The notes under the pieces were generated by a model. The model ran no database searches and had not been told where the DNA came from. It was given only the letters and a program-made list of their open reading frames with translations. A stretch of 64,000 nucleotides of DNA from Rhizobium leguminosarum (GTDB lineage Bacteria; Pseudomonadota; Alphaproteobacteria; Rhizobiales; Rhizobiaceae): NCBI RefSeq assembly GCF_017876795.1, contig NZ_JAGIOR010000001.1:2320501-2384500 (forward strand). Direction: 5' to 3'. Shown in pieces: positions 15,839 to 25,301 of the stretch (the stretch's first letter is position 1; each line of letters opens with the position of its first letter). Both the position numbers and the translations under genes were made by a program.

Positions 15839-16450
15839 ATGGCCGTGTCCTTCGACTTTGAGCAGCTTTCGGAGCGCGAGCGTTACAAGCTGATGATCGG
15901 CACGATCATCCCGCGGCCGATCGCGCTGGTGACGACGGTCGACGAGCACGGCCGGATCAACGCGGCGCCTTTCAGTTTCTTCAACTGCCTTTCGGCCGAT
16001 CCGCCGATCCTGGCGATCGGGGTCGAGAATAATGCCGACATGTCGTTCAAGGACACCGGTCACAATATCCGCATGACCGAGGTCTTCACGGTCAACATCG
16101 TCTCCTTCGCCATCGCCGAGGCCATGCATGTCTGCGGTGCCAAATATCCCCGCGGCGTCGACGAACTGAAGGAAGCTGGATTGACGGCGATATCAGGCGA
16201 GAAGGTGGCCTCACCCTTCATCGCCGAGGCGCCGGCCGCCTTCGAATGCCGGCGGCATGTGACCCTGGAGCTCGGCCGCTCACGGCAGATCGTCATGGGC
16301 GAGATCGTCTATGCGCACTACCGCGACGGGGTCGTCGATCCGGAACGGCTGCATGTCGATCCGGCCGCGGTCGACGCCATTGCGAGGCTCGGCGGCGATA
16401 CCTGCGCGACCATCCGCGATCGTTTCGAGATGCTGACGCCGAAGCTCTGA
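15839..16450 (+). CDS. Flavin reductase-like, FMN-binding split-barrel protein
   Basis: A 203-residue protein with the flavin-reductase-like fold. Its N-terminal YKLMIGTIIPRPIALVTTVD, INAAPFSFFNCLSADPPILA and TVNIVSFAIAEAMHV match the FMN-binding split-barrel family. It could supply reduced flavin to a monooxygenase or be a flavin-dependent enzyme in its own right; no monooxygenase gene is adjacent. It begins three bases after the racemase stop and belongs to the same operon. Confidence 0.85.
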   Translation: MAVSFDFEQLSERERYKLMIGTIIPRPIALVTTVDEHGRINAAPFSFFNCLSADPPILAIGVENNADMSFKDTGHNIRMTEVFTVNIVSFAIAEAMHVCGAKYPRGVDELKEAGLTAISGEKVASPFIAEAPAAFECRRHVTLELGRSRQIVMGEIVYAHYRDGVVDPERLHVDPAAVDAIARLGGDTCATIRDRFEMLTPKL

Positions 16451-16541
16451 CAGGCGAGGTAGGCCCAAGTTTTTGCTTTACATTTTCGCTGCCGGCGAGA
16501 ATTGTCTGCAGCGGATTATCGCGGCAGAGGAGCGCTTGCCC

Positions 16542-17036
16542 ATGACAATCGAGGACGATCTCAGCCGGATTGCGGAGCAGGAGAAGGCTCTGAGTTTCGA
16601 CGCCTTCGACCTGACGACGGCATGGCAGCTCGGCAAGCTGCTGCAGGAACTCGCCACCGAGCGCGGCCTCGGCATCGCGATCGACGTGACCCTGCATGCC
16701 ATGCCGGCCTTCTATGCGGCACTGCCCGGTGTGACGCCCGATAACGTCAACTGGGTCCGTCGCGAGCGCAACATGGTGCTGCGCTATTTCCGAAGCAGCT
16801 ATGCCTCCGGCCTGAAGCTCGGGAAAGATGGCAAGACGGTCGAGGATAATGGGCTCTCCGGCGACGATTATGCGCCGCATGGCGGCAGTTTCCCAATCAA
16901 CGTCAAGGGCACCGGCTGCATCGGCGCGGTCACCGTCTCCGGCCTGCCGCAGCGCGACGACCACAACCTCGCGGTCGAGGCCTTGGCGCTGATGCTTGCG
17001 AAGGATCTGGATACGCTGCGGCTCGCCCCGCTCTAA
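16542..17036 (+). CDS. UPF0303 / HbpS-like heme-degrading domain protein
   Basis: A 164-residue protein from ATG 16542, preceded by GAGGAG. It resembles the UPF0303 family, related to the HbpS/GlcG heme-binding fold (PF03928). Seen are LATERGLGIAIDVTLHAM, a WVRRERNMVLRYFRSSYASG block, and the C-terminal GSFPINVKGTGCIGAVTVSG strand pair typical of that fold. Family members have been associated with heme binding or short-chain acid metabolism, but none of that is shown here. It lies 91 bases after the flavin-reductase-like gene and is probably the last gene of the operon. Confidence 0.8.
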   Translation: MTIEDDLSRIAEQEKALSFDAFDLTTAWQLGKLLQELATERGLGIAIDVTLHAMPAFYAALPGVTPDNVNWVRRERNMVLRYFRSSYASGLKLGKDGKTVEDNGLSGDDYAPHGGSFPINVKGTGCIGAVTVSGLPQRDDHNLAVEALALMLAKDLDTLRLAPL

Positions 17037-17165
17037 CGGGCTGACTGCCGTGATTTCGACAGAAAAAAGCCATGAAAACTGCAAAATCGCGTCGCTGCTC
17101 CGGTGACGCGGCCTTGTCCTGCAGTTAAGGTGCGGCATCGCCCTCCTTAACCTTCCCGGGACGCC

Positions 17166-17789
17166 ATGATCCGCTTGTTCCTCGCGCTAGCCGCTGCCAT
17201 TGGTTTCGGCCTTCTGCTTGCCTCCTGCAATACGCTTTCCAAGGAGGAATGTGTGGCCGCCGACTGGCGGGTGATCGGCGACAGCGATGGTGCTGCGGGC
17301 TATGAGCCGCAGCAGCGCTTCGCCGCGCATGCGAAATCCTGCGAGCGGGTCAAGATCGTGCCGGATCAGACGATCTGGTTCCAGGGATATCAGTCCGGCT
17401 TGGTGCGCTATTGCACGCCGCTCAGCGGGCTGGCGCGCGGCCAGGCGGGCAGCGGCTACGCCAATGTCTGCCCGCCGGAAACCGCCTCGGGCTTCTTGCG
17501 TGGCTTCAACCTCGGCGGCAAGCAGCACGGGCTGCAGGAGCGTTTCAATTCGATGCAGAACGATTATAGCACCAGGGAGGCCGAGATCGACGAGCTTTCC
17601 GACAAGCTCAAGGATGCGAAGGATGGCGACAGGTCGGAGCTGCGCCGGCGGATCGACGATCTGGAAGACGACATGCACGACATCCGCCGCGACCAGCGCG
17701 ACGTGCAGGATGAACTCGACCGCGTCAACGAGGATGTCGAATGGTTCCAGCGCAACCCAAGCGCCGAACTGCGGGCGCCGGGCTACTGA
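17166..17789 (+). CDS. DUF2799 family lipoprotein
   Basis: A 207-residue lipoprotein. A signal peptide ends in the lipobox LLASC, so Cys21 is the likely lipidated residue. The DUF2799 region follows (CVAADWRVIGDSDGAAGYEP, FAAHAKSCERV, YQSGLVRYCTP, GFNLGGKQHGLQ). The C-terminal 75 residues are a charged coiled coil. It is probably anchored to the outer or inner membrane and faces the periplasm. Function unknown. It converges with the sugar epimerase gene, with only three bases between the two stops. Confidence 0.85.
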   Translation: MIRLFLALAAAIGFGLLLASCNTLSKEECVAADWRVIGDSDGAAGYEPQQRFAAHAKSCERVKIVPDQTIWFQGYQSGLVRYCTPLSGLARGQAGSGYANVCPPETASGFLRGFNLGGKQHGLQERFNSMQNDYSTREAEIDELSDKLKDAKDGDRSELRRRIDDLEDDMHDIRRDQRDVQDELDRVNEDVEWFQRNPSAELRAPGY

Positions 17790-17792
17790 AGC

Positions 17793-19037
17793 TCAGATCC
17801 TGCCGCCGGCCTCGGCGATGCCTTTTGTCAGGCTGCCGCTTGCCGGGAAAAGCGGGATGAGGCAGGCCTGCAGGGCGTGGTAGATATCGCCCTTGCCGGG
17901 GAAGAGCGCGTGCGAGGGAATGAGATCCTCGGTCAGTTCCTCGTGCCAGCCGCCATTCCTATGGTCGATGAAAGCGCGCTCGATGACGTTCCAGATCTTG
18001 CGATAGCTGTCTTCGTGGAAATCGCTCGGAAGGTGCTCGTTTAGGAAGTGGGCGGCGGCGGCACCCTCGCAGGCGGGCCACCATAGCTTGTTGCGCTTGG
18101 CGGGCTTGTCGTCCCAATCGAGTGTATAGAAGAAGCCGCCCTTGTCATTGTCCCAGCCGAGCGCCATGGATTGCGCGAAAAGCGCCTTGGCCGCATCCGG
18201 CAGCCATTCGATGCGTTTGCCGCCGAGCGTCCAGAGCTGCAGGATGAGGCGGGCCCATTCCAGCCAATGGCCGGGCGTCGTGCCGGCCGGGCGGAACATT
18301 TCGTTCGGATGATAGTATTGCTTGTCGAGGTTCCATTCGGCGTCGAAATGCTCGGCGACGCGCCAATCGACGGAACCGGCTTGGCGACGGATGACCAGAT
18401 CGGCGATGCTTTCGGCCTTGGTCAGATAGTCCCTGTCGCCGGTGGCTTCGAAGGCGGCCATCAGCGCTTCGGTCAGGTGCATGTTGGAGTTCTGGCCGCG
18501 ATAGGTGCCGCCGTCGAGTGGCTGCCAGTCGGCGGTGAATTCCTCGGCGATGGCGCCGTGGCGCGGCTCCCAGAACTTGGTGTTGAGGATCTCGGTGATA
18601 TCGTCAAGCATGCCGTCGGCCAGCGGATGGCCGATGGTCTTTGCGGAGGAGGCGGCCAGCAGCACGAAAGCATGGCCATAACCCTGCTTGTTGGTATCGA
18701 CGGGACCGTCATTGTTAAGCGACCAGAAATAGCCGCCGTTTTTCCTGTCGCGATGATGGTTCCAGAGATAGTCCATGCCGTGGTCGACGAGGTCGCTCGC
18801 ACTCGGGCGGCCGAGCAGCGTGCCGATCGAGAAGCAATGCACCGCGCGTGCGGCGATATGGATGCCGCGCACCTGGCCTTCGGCGTCGAGGGGCCTGCCG
18901 GTGTCGTCGAGATCGTAGAAGCCGCCCTTGGGGTTGAGCGAATTATGCTGGAAGAAATCGAAGAGGCCGTTTGCCTGGTTCAGCAGCCAGCCACGATGAT
19001 AGGCGCGGCTCGTCCAGTTTCCAAGCACGGGTGCCAT
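17793..19037 (-). CDS. AGE-family sugar epimerase/isomerase (N-acylglucosamine 2-epimerase fold)
   Basis: A 414-residue alpha/alpha-barrel enzyme from ATG 19037, with GGAGGAAGTGTC upstream; an extension to 19151 has no such signal. Family marks are GGFYDLDDTG, GQNSNMHLTEALMAAFEATG, TTPGHWLEWARLIL and the late HRNGGWHEEL. It is closer in look to YihS/mannose isomerase-type aldose-ketose isomerases than to true N-acetylglucosamine 2-epimerases, but the substrate cannot be read from sequence. It is divergent from metH and not obviously linked to it. Confidence 0.82.
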   Translation of the reverse strand: MAPVLGNWTSRAYHRGWLLNQANGLFDFFQHNSLNPKGGFYDLDDTGRPLDAEGQVRGIHIAARAVHCFSIGTLLGRPSASDLVDHGMDYLWNHHRDRKNGGYFWSLNNDGPVDTNKQGYGHAFVLLAASSAKTIGHPLADGMLDDITEILNTKFWEPRHGAIAEEFTADWQPLDGGTYRGQNSNMHLTEALMAAFEATGDRDYLTKAESIADLVIRRQAGSVDWRVAEHFDAEWNLDKQYYHPNEMFRPAGTTPGHWLEWARLILQLWTLGGKRIEWLPDAAKALFAQSMALGWDNDKGGFFYTLDWDDKPAKRNKLWWPACEGAAAAHFLNEHLPSDFHEDSYRKIWNVIERAFIDHRNGGWHEELTEDLIPSHALFPGKGDIYHALQACLIPLFPASGSLTKGIAEAGGRI

Positions 19038-19147
19038 GACACTTCCTCCGATTTCGTGCGCGATGCTTTTGAAATGCCTATATAGAGGCCATTCGAGTCT
19101 GTCATGGGGCCAGGCTTGCAAAGCACGAAATCGACAGGCATATATTG

Positions 19148-19167
19148 ACATAAAGATATCTTTATGT
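19148..19167. promoter_or_regulatory. SahR-type operator upstream of metH
   Basis: ACATAAAGATATCTTTATGT is a perfect 20-base palindrome. It overlaps a TTGACA -35-like hexamer at 19145-19150 and lies 41 bases before the metH start. The core ATAAAGATATCTTTAT recurs before the ArsR-methyltransferase gene at 55267-55282, so the same regulator probably represses both. Confidence 0.8.
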
Positions 19168-19208
19168 GATTTGAACTGTCTGGTCTTACGACGTCAAGGA
19201 GCCCTCCC

Positions 19209-22200
19209 GTGTTTGACACCCTCTTTGGTCCGGAAACGGGCAAACGTGACGGCAATGAAGTTTTCGCAGCTTTGAAACAGGCTGCGAGCGAGCGCATCCT
19301 TGTTCTCGACGGCGCCATGGGCACGCAGATCCAGGGGCTCGGCTACGACGAGGACCAGTTCCGCGGAACGCGCTTCATCGGCTGCGCCTGCCACCAGAAG
19401 GGCAATAACGACCTTCTGATCCTGACCCAGCCGGATGCGATCGAAGAGATCCATTACCGATACGCCAAGGCCGGCGCCGATATTCTCGAGACCAACACCT
19501 TCTCCTCGACCCGCATTGCGCAGGCCGATTATGCGATGGAAGGTGCGGTCTACGACCTCAACAAGGAAGGCGCCGAGATCGTGCGCCGAGCAGCCCAGCG
19601 CGCCGAGCGCGAGGATGGCCGCCGCCGCTTCGTCGCCGGCGCAATCGGACCGACCAACCGCACCGCCTCGATCTCACCCGACGTCAACAATCCCGGTTTT
19701 CGCGCCGTGAGCTTCGACGATCTGCGCATTGCCTATGGCGAGCAGATCGACGGACTGATCGACGGCGGCGCCGACATCATCCTTATCGAGACGATCTTCG
19801 ATACGCTGAACGCCAAGGCGGCGATCTTTGCCTGCGAGGAGCGTTTCGAGGCCAAGGGCGTGCGCCTGCCGGTGATGATCTCCGGCACGATCACCGACCT
19901 TTCCGGCCGCACACTCTCCGGCCAGACGCCGTCGGCCTTCTGGAACTCGGTGCGCCATGCCAATCCCTTCACGATCGGGCTCAACTGCGCGCTCGGCGCC
20001 AACGCGATGCGCCCACACCTGCAGGAGCTTTCCGGCGTCGCCGACACCTTCATCTGCGCATATCCGAATGCCGGCCTGCCGAACGAATTCGGCCAGTACG
20101 ACGAAACGCCGGAGCTGATGGCGGCGCAGATCGACAGCTTCGCCCGCGAAGGCCTGGTCAATATCGTCGGCGGCTGCTGCGGCTCGACGCCCGAGCATAT
20201 CAGGGCGATCGCCGAGACCGTTGCCAAATACAAGCCACGGCCGATCCCTGAGCATCGTCCCTTCATGTCGCTGTCGGGACTCGAACCTTTCGAGCTGACC
20301 AAGGACATTCCCTTCGTCAATGTCGGCGAGCGCACCAACGTCACCGGCTCGGCCCGCTTCCGCAAGCTGATCACCAATGCCGATTACACCGCGGCGCTCG
20401 ATGTCGCGCGCGACCAGGTCGAGAACGGCGCGCAGGTGATCGACATCAACATGGACGAGGGGCTGATCGATTCCGAGAAGGCGATGGTCGAGTTCCTCAA
20501 CCTGATCGCCGCCGAGCCCGATATCGCCCGCGTGCCCGTGATGATCGACTCGTCGAAGTTCTCGATCATCGAATCCGGCTTGAAGCGTGTTCAGGGTAAG
20601 CCGATCGTCAACTCGATCTCGCTGAAGGAAGGCGAGGCGAATTTCCTCGCCCAGGCGCGGCTGCTGCACAATTACGGCGCCGCCGTCGTCGTCATGGCCT
20701 TCGATGAAACGGGGCAGGCGGACAGCTACGAGCGCAAGGTGGAAATCTGCACCCGCGCCTATAAGCTTCTGACCGAAAAGATCGGCTTCCCGCCCGAAGA
20801 CATCATCTTCGATCCGAACATTTTCGCGGTCGCGACCGGCATCGACGAGCACAATAATTACGGCGTCGACTTCATCGAGGCGACGCGGACGATCCGTGAG
20901 CGCATGCCGCTCGTGCATATCTCGGGCGGTGTCTCCAACCTGTCCTTCTCGTTCCGCGGCAACGAGCCGGTGCGCGAGGCGATGCACGCCGTGTTCCTCT
21001 ACCACGCCATCCAGGCGGGCATGGACATGGGCATCGTCAATGCCGGCCAGCTTGCCGTCTACGACAATATCGATCCCGAACTGCGCGAGGCCTGCGAAGA
21101 CGTGGTGCTGAACCGCCGTCCCGACGGCACCGAGCGGCTGCTCGAAGTGGCCGAGCGCTTCCGTGGCGCCGGCGCCAGGGAAGGCCGGGTCCAGGACCTT
21201 TCCTGGCGTGAATGGAGCGTCGAGAAGCGTCTCGAGCATGCGCTGGTCAACGGCATCACCGAATATATCGAGGCCGATACCGAGGAGGCGCGCCAGCAGG
21301 CCGCCCGGCCGCTGCACGTCATCGAAGGACCGCTGATGGCCGGCATGAACGTCGTCGGCGATCTGTTCGGCTCGGGCAAGATGTTCCTGCCGCAGGTGGT
21401 CAAGTCGGCGCGCGTCATGAAGCAGGCGGTCGCCGTGCTGCTGCCCTACATGGAAGAGGAAAAGCGCCTGAACGGCGGCGAGGAACGTCGCTCGGCCGGC
21501 AAGATCCTGATGGCGACGGTCAAGGGCGACGTGCACGATATCGGCAAGAACATCGTCGGCGTCGTGCTTGCCTGCAACAATTACGAGATCGTCGACCTCG
21601 GCGTCATGGTGCCAGCCACGAAGATCCTCGAAACGGCGATCGCCGAAAAGGTCGACGTCATCGGCCTTTCGGGCCTGATTACCCCGTCGCTTGACGAGAT
21701 GGTGCATGTCGCGGCCGAGATGGAGCGGCAGGGCTTCGAGATCCCGCTGTTGATCGGTGGGGCGACGACCAGCCGCGTCCATACGGCCGTGAAGATCCAT
21801 CCGGGCTACAACAAGGGGCAGGCGGTCTATGTGACCGATGCAAGCCGTGCCGTCGGTGTCGTCTCGGCGCTGCTGTCGCCAGAGGCGCGCCAGGGCTATG
21901 TCGACGATGTAAGAACCGAATATGCCAAGGTGGCGGCCGCTCATGCGCGCAGTGAAGCCGAGAAGGTGCGCCTGCCATTGCCGCGGGCTCGCGAGAATGC
22001 ACATAAGGTCGATTGGTCTGGCTACCAGCCGACGAAGCCGCAATTCGTCGGCACGCGGGTGTTCGAGGATTACGATCTGGCCGAGCTTGCCAGATATATC
22101 GACTGGACGCCGTTCTTCCAGACATGGGAACTGCGCGGCCGTTACCCCGCCATACTAGAGGACGAGAAGCAGGGCGAGGCAGCCCGCGCGCTCTGGGCCG

Positions 22201-22982
22201 ATGCGCAGGCGATGTTGAAGAAGATCATCGATGAGAAGTGGTTCCGCCCGCGCGCCGTCATCGGCTTCTGGCCGGCCGGTGCTGTCGGCGATGACATCCG
22301 CCTGTTCACAGACGAGAGCCGCAGCCAGGAGCTCGCCACCTTCTACACACTGCGCCAGCAGCTTTCGAAGCGGGACGGGCGGCCGAACGTGGCGCTCTCC
22401 GATTTCGTCGCGCCGGTTTCAAGCGGCGTGCAGGATTATGTCGGCGGCTTCGTGGTGACGGCCGGCATCGAGGAAATCGCCATCGCCGAGCGTTTCGAAC
22501 GGGCGAATGACGATTATTCCTCGATCCTCGTCAAGGCGCTGGCCGACCGCTTTGCTGAAGCGTTTGCCGAGCGCATGCATGAGCAGGTGCGCCGCGAATA
22601 TTGGGGCTATGCGAAGGACGAGACGCTCAGCAAAGAGGATCTCATCACCGAAGCCTATGCCGGTATTCGCCCGGCGCCCGGTTATCCCGCGCAGCCCGAT
22701 CACACCGAGAAGGCAACGCTTTTCAAGCTGCTGGATGCGGAAAAAGCGGCCGGTGTGAAGCTGACCGAGAGCTATGCGATGTGGCCCGGCTCCTCGGTCT
22801 CCGGCCTCTATATCGGCCACCCCGACTCCTATTATTTCGGCGTCGCCAAGGTGGAGCGCGATCAGGTGGAAGACTATGCCAGGCGCAAGGGCATGGAGAT
22901 CTCCGAAATCGAGCGCTGGCTCGGACCGGTGCTGAACTACGTGCCGCGCAAGACGGGTGAGGAAATCGAGGACGCGGCCTGA
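19209..22982 (+). CDS. metH: Cobalamin-dependent methionine synthase
   Basis: A 1257-residue cytosolic enzyme that methylates homocysteine using 5-methyltetrahydrofolate and cobalamin; full length for the family. The domains appear in order. The homocysteine domain (about 25-345) has zinc ligands in VGGCCGSTP. The pterin domain follows [14 protein letters not shown] (about 375-640). The cobalamin cap and domain carry [12 protein letters not shown] with the axial His. The C-terminal AdoMet activation domain has [15 protein letters not shown] and [13 protein letters not shown]. The start is GTG 19209, eight bases after AAGGAG. A SahR-type palindrome overlaps its promoter; metF at 56328 supplies its methyl donor. 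Confidence 0.97.
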   Translation: MFDTLFGPETGKRDGNEVFAALKQAASERILVLDGAMGTQIQGLGYDEDQFRGTRFIGCACHQKGNNDLLILTQPDAIEEIHYRYAKAGADILETNTFSSTRIAQADYAMEGAVYDLNKEGAEIVRRAAQRAEREDGRRRFVAGAIGPTNRTASISPDVNNPGFRAVSFDDLRIAYGEQIDGLIDGGADIILIETIFDTLNAKAAIFACEERFEAKGVRLPVMISGTITDLSGRTLSGQTPSAFWNSVRHANPFTIGLNCALGANAMRPHLQELSGVADTFICAYPNAGLPNEFGQYDETPELMAAQIDSFAREGLVNIVGGCCGSTPEHIRAIAETVAKYKPRPIPEHRPFMSLSGLEPFELTKDIPFVNVGERTNVTGSARFRKLITNADYTAALDVARDQVENGAQVIDINMDEGLIDSEKAMVEFLNLIAAEPDIARVPVMIDSSKFSIIESGLKRVQGKPIVNSISLKEGEANFLAQARLLHNYGAAVVVMAFDETGQADSYERKVEICTRAYKLLTEKIGFPPEDIIFDPNIFAVATGIDEHNNYGVDFIEATRTIRERMPLVHISGGVSNLSFSFRGNEPVREAMHAVFLYHAIQAGMDMGIVNAGQLAVYDNIDPELREACEDVVLNRRPDGTERLLEVAERFRGAGAREGRVQDLSWREWSVEKRLEHALVNGITEYIEADTEEARQQAARPLHVIEGPLMAGMNVVGDLFGSGKMFLPQVVKSARVMKQAVAVLLPYMEEEKRLNGGEERRSAGKILMATVKGDVHDIGKNIVGVVLACNNYEIVDLGVMVPATKILETAIAEKVDVIGLSGLITPSLDEMVHVAAEMERQGFEIPLLIGGATTSRVHTAVKIHPGYNKGQAVYVTDASRAVGVVSALLSPEARQGYVDDVRTEYAKVAAAHARSEAEKVRLPLPRARENAHKVDWSGYQPTKPQFVGTRVFEDYDLAELARYIDWTPFFQTWELRGRYPAILEDEKQGEAARALWADAQAMLKKIIDEKWFRPRAVIGFWPAGAVGDDIRLFTDESRSQELATFYTLRQQLSKRDGRPNVALSDFVAPVSSGVQDYVGGFVVTAGIEEIAIAERFERANDDYSSILVKALADRFAEAFAERMHEQVRREYWGYAKDETLSKEDLITEAYAGIRPAPGYPAQPDHTEKATLFKLLDAEKAAGVKLTESYAMWPGSSVSGLYIGHPDSYYFGVAKVERDQVEDYARRKGMEISEIERWLGPVLNYVPRKTGEEIEDAA

Positions 22983-23123
22983 TTTGCCGAGTCTTCGCAG
23001 TCGCTTGGGGCGCTTCAATGATCGAAAGCTGGGGAGTGGTTCACTTTCCGGCTTCTTGATTCTAATGCCGCTCAATAATTGACGAAATTAAACCGGCTTT
23101 GGATCGCCCGCTTTCGGTAGGGC

Positions 23124-23888
23124 TTAGGTTACCCCGATCGTCAGTTCGGCGACGAAATCGTAGGCGTCGCCGCGATAGAGCGAGCGGGTGAATTCCACCG
23201 CGCGGCCGGAGCCGAGATAGGAAATGCGCTCGATCGACAGGCCGGCGGCGCCGACGGAGACGCCGAGAAGCTGGGCGTCGGCCTCCTTCATGTTGGTCGC
23301 CGAGATGCGCTGCACGGCGCGCACCGGGCGGACCTGGAGGCGTTCGAGTTCGGCATAGAGCGAATTGGTGACGACTGAGGGATCAGGCAGGAATTCGCCG
23401 GAGACGCTGGCATTCTCGATCGCCAGCGGCTGGTCGTCGGCGATGCGCAGGCGGGAAAGGCGCGACACCTTCACGTCGGTACCGAGGCCGAGGATCATCA
23501 TCTCGTCGGGCGAGGGGGTGTGGACGCCCTTGTGCAGCCATTCAGAGCGAGAGGACATGCCGCGGCGCGCCATGTCCTCGGTGAAGGAGGTAAGCTGCGA
23601 CAGGCGCTGCTCGACCTTGGAGACCGGCTTGGCGACGAAGGTGCCCGAACCGTGGCGGCGCACCAGCAGGCCATCGGCGACGAGTTCGTCGATCGCCTTG
23701 CGCACGGTGACGCGGCTGACGGCGGCGAATTCGGCGATGTCGCGCTCTGGCGGCAGCGCATCGCCGTGACCGAGCGTTCCGGTGCGCACGGCCTTTTCGA
23801 GCGTGCGGCGCAGCTTGACGTAGAGCGGACCGGTGCCGGCTGCCTGCAGGCGCTCAAGGGACAGGAGGGTGGCGAGGTCGTCGGTCAT
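23124..23888 (-). CDS. GntR-family regulator, UTRA (HutC/NagR-like) subfamily
   Basis: A 254-residue repressor. The winged helix is at about 20-90 (GDALPPERDIAEFAAVSRVT, then VRRHGSGTFVAKP). The UTRA ligand domain fills the rest, with the typical LTSFTEDMARRGMSSRSEWL and SLYRGDAYDFVAEL ends. NagR/NagQ-type members sense amino-sugar phosphates. Its start overlaps the stop of the adjacent kinase gene (23885-23888), so kinase and regulator are one unit, divergent from a sugar ABC operon. Confidence 0.88.
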   Translation of the reverse strand: MTDDLATLLSLERLQAAGTGPLYVKLRRTLEKAVRTGTLGHGDALPPERDIAEFAAVSRVTVRKAIDELVADGLLVRRHGSGTFVAKPVSKVEQRLSQLTSFTEDMARRGMSSRSEWLHKGVHTPSPDEMMILGLGTDVKVSRLSRLRIADDQPLAIENASVSGEFLPDPSVVTNSLYAELERLQVRPVRAVQRISATNMKEADAQLLGVSVGAAGLSIERISYLGSGRAVEFTRSLYRGDAYDFVAELTIGVT

Positions 23889-24769
23889 GCCGCACCGCTC
23901 TGCCGGTCGGAGAGGAGCTTGACGGCCAGTTCCACTGCACCCTGCAGGGCATCGGCCTTCGGCTTGGCAAGTCGTGACTTATAGCGTTCGGAAAGCCACG
24001 GTTCATAGGCTTCCGCAAGTCCGCCAAGCAGGCAGATCGACCGGCATTCCGGCCAGAGCAACGCGTCTAGGCTTTCGCCGATTGCCGTCGCCGCATCGGT
24101 GACGATGCCAATCGCGACGGCATCACCCCTGATGGCATATTCGAAGACGATCGGCGCGTAACGGGCAAAATCCGTCGGTCTTGCCGAATGGGCGAATTCG
24201 ACGACACGTTCAGGATCGTTGCCATATTCCGCCAGAACCGCCTCGGTGATCGGTGAAGCCGGGCGCACGCCGTCATGGGCGAGCAGCGATCGTTCCATCA
24301 GATCGCGGCCGAGCCGGGCGCCGCTTGCCTGGTCGCCGACAATAAAGCCCCAGCCGCCGATGCCGTTCAGCCGGCCGTTCCTGCGGGCATTATAGACCGA
24401 GCCGGTGCCGAAAGCGCCGACGATGCCGTCGGCATCGCCGAGTGCCCCCTGCAGGGCAATCAGCGCATCGGTGACAACTAGGCCTTCGGCAAAGGGCAGG
24501 GCCTTTTCGATTCGCTGGCCGTAATCGCCGACATTGGCGCCGGCGACGCCGACGACCGATGCAACGGAGGAGATGGTTTCAGCGGCCAGGCCGGCATCGC
24601 GGAGCGCCTGCCGGGCGGATTCGACGATATTGAGAAGAGAGTTTTCCAGATCGGACAGGATGTTGGCAGGGCCCGATTTGCCGCGGCCGATGATATTGCC
24701 GTTTCTGTCCGCGACAGCTGCCCGGCAACTCGTTCCGCCGCCGTCTATGCCGATTGCAAGCTCCGTCAT
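23885..24769 (-). CDS. BadF/BadG-type sugar kinase, probable N-acetylglucosamine kinase
   Basis: A 294-residue ATPase of the actin/ASKHA fold. Its phosphate-binding loop is IGIDGGGTSCRAAV, with the second phosphate motif in AFGTGSVYNAR and the adenosine motif around LLGGLAEAYEP. GGWGFIVGDQASGARLGRDL is the diagnostic block shared with GlcNAc and glucosamine kinases. Pairing with a UTRA GntR regulator and a divergent sugar importer supports phosphorylation of an imported amino sugar. The exact sugar is not proven. Confidence 0.83.
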   Translation of the reverse strand: MTELAIGIDGGGTSCRAAVADRNGNIIGRGKSGPANILSDLENSLLNIVESARQALRDAGLAAETISSVASVVGVAGANVGDYGQRIEKALPFAEGLVVTDALIALQGALGDADGIVGAFGTGSVYNARRNGRLNGIGGWGFIVGDQASGARLGRDLMERSLLAHDGVRPASPITEAVLAEYGNDPERVVEFAHSARPTDFARYAPIVFEYAIRGDAVAIGIVTDAATAIGESLDALLWPECRSICLLGGLAEAYEPWLSERYKSRLAKPKADALQGAVELAVKLLSDRQSGAA

Positions 24770-25301
24770 CGGGCCTCCGAAATACGCCGTTCCCTATGTT
24801 TTTTATTACAATACCAAAAAAATACCATTTACCAAGGGAATGTTCGAGAAAATCCATCTTTTTATCATATTGATTTTATTAAATAAAATTTTTAAATGAA
24901 TTTTTGAAGGCCGAAAAGTTAAATTCGGCTGGACAATTGGTATTTTTTTGGCCTTAATTCGGCACAAGGGAACAGCACATCGAAGCCCACGAAAACCGGC
25001 AGCAAAAGCCAAGCCGGAACCGCTTCGAGGACGATCGAGAAACGACCCCGTCAGCCGTCAGGCTGGTGGCGAAGCTCAGGTGTCCATCGGCCTTTCCCAT
25101 GCTTTCGCCGCGCCCGGTGCAGACCATCGTGCAGGGCGCGCCTTCCGGCCGCAGGCAATCCGCCTTCGCGGTCATCGAGCTTTCGGGGCCGGCAGTCGCT
25201 GGCGGTCCTCCAAGGGGCATTGGGTGTTTCCTCAGGCACGCCAACTGCTTGTTTCAGATTGAAAACAGCGCCTTCCGGCGCGTAAAACACAGGAGAGGGA
25301 A
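24770..25301. other. Divergent control region, AT-rich then GC-rich, no gene
   Basis: Bases 24790-24960 are strikingly AT-rich for this genome and hold ATACCA/TGGTAT half-sites. Bases 24960-25290 are GC-rich; frames there have no ribosome site and no recognisable protein. ACAGGAGAGGGAA just before 25302 is the ribosome site of the binding-protein gene. Confidence 0.5.
24811..24943. promoter_or_regulatory. Candidate UTRA-GntR operator half-sites
   Basis: ATACCA occurs at 24811-24816 and 24822-24827, with ACCA again at 24831-24834. TGGTAT is at 24938-24943, followed by a T-run, so that CCAAAAAAATACCA (24814-24827) and its reverse complement bracket 110 bases. NagQ/NagR-type sites use TGGTAT...ATACCA halves. 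The arrangement would suit looping between the divergent promoters. Confidence 0.45.

Noticed and set aside
19674..22043. 789-codon open frame antisense to metH
   Set aside because: It mirrors the metH codons; long antisense frames are common in high-GC genes, and it has no ribosome site or recognisable domain.
24948..25262. 104-codon frame in the amino-sugar divergent region
   Set aside because: No ribosome site, composition unlike a protein, and overlapping frames in all directions.
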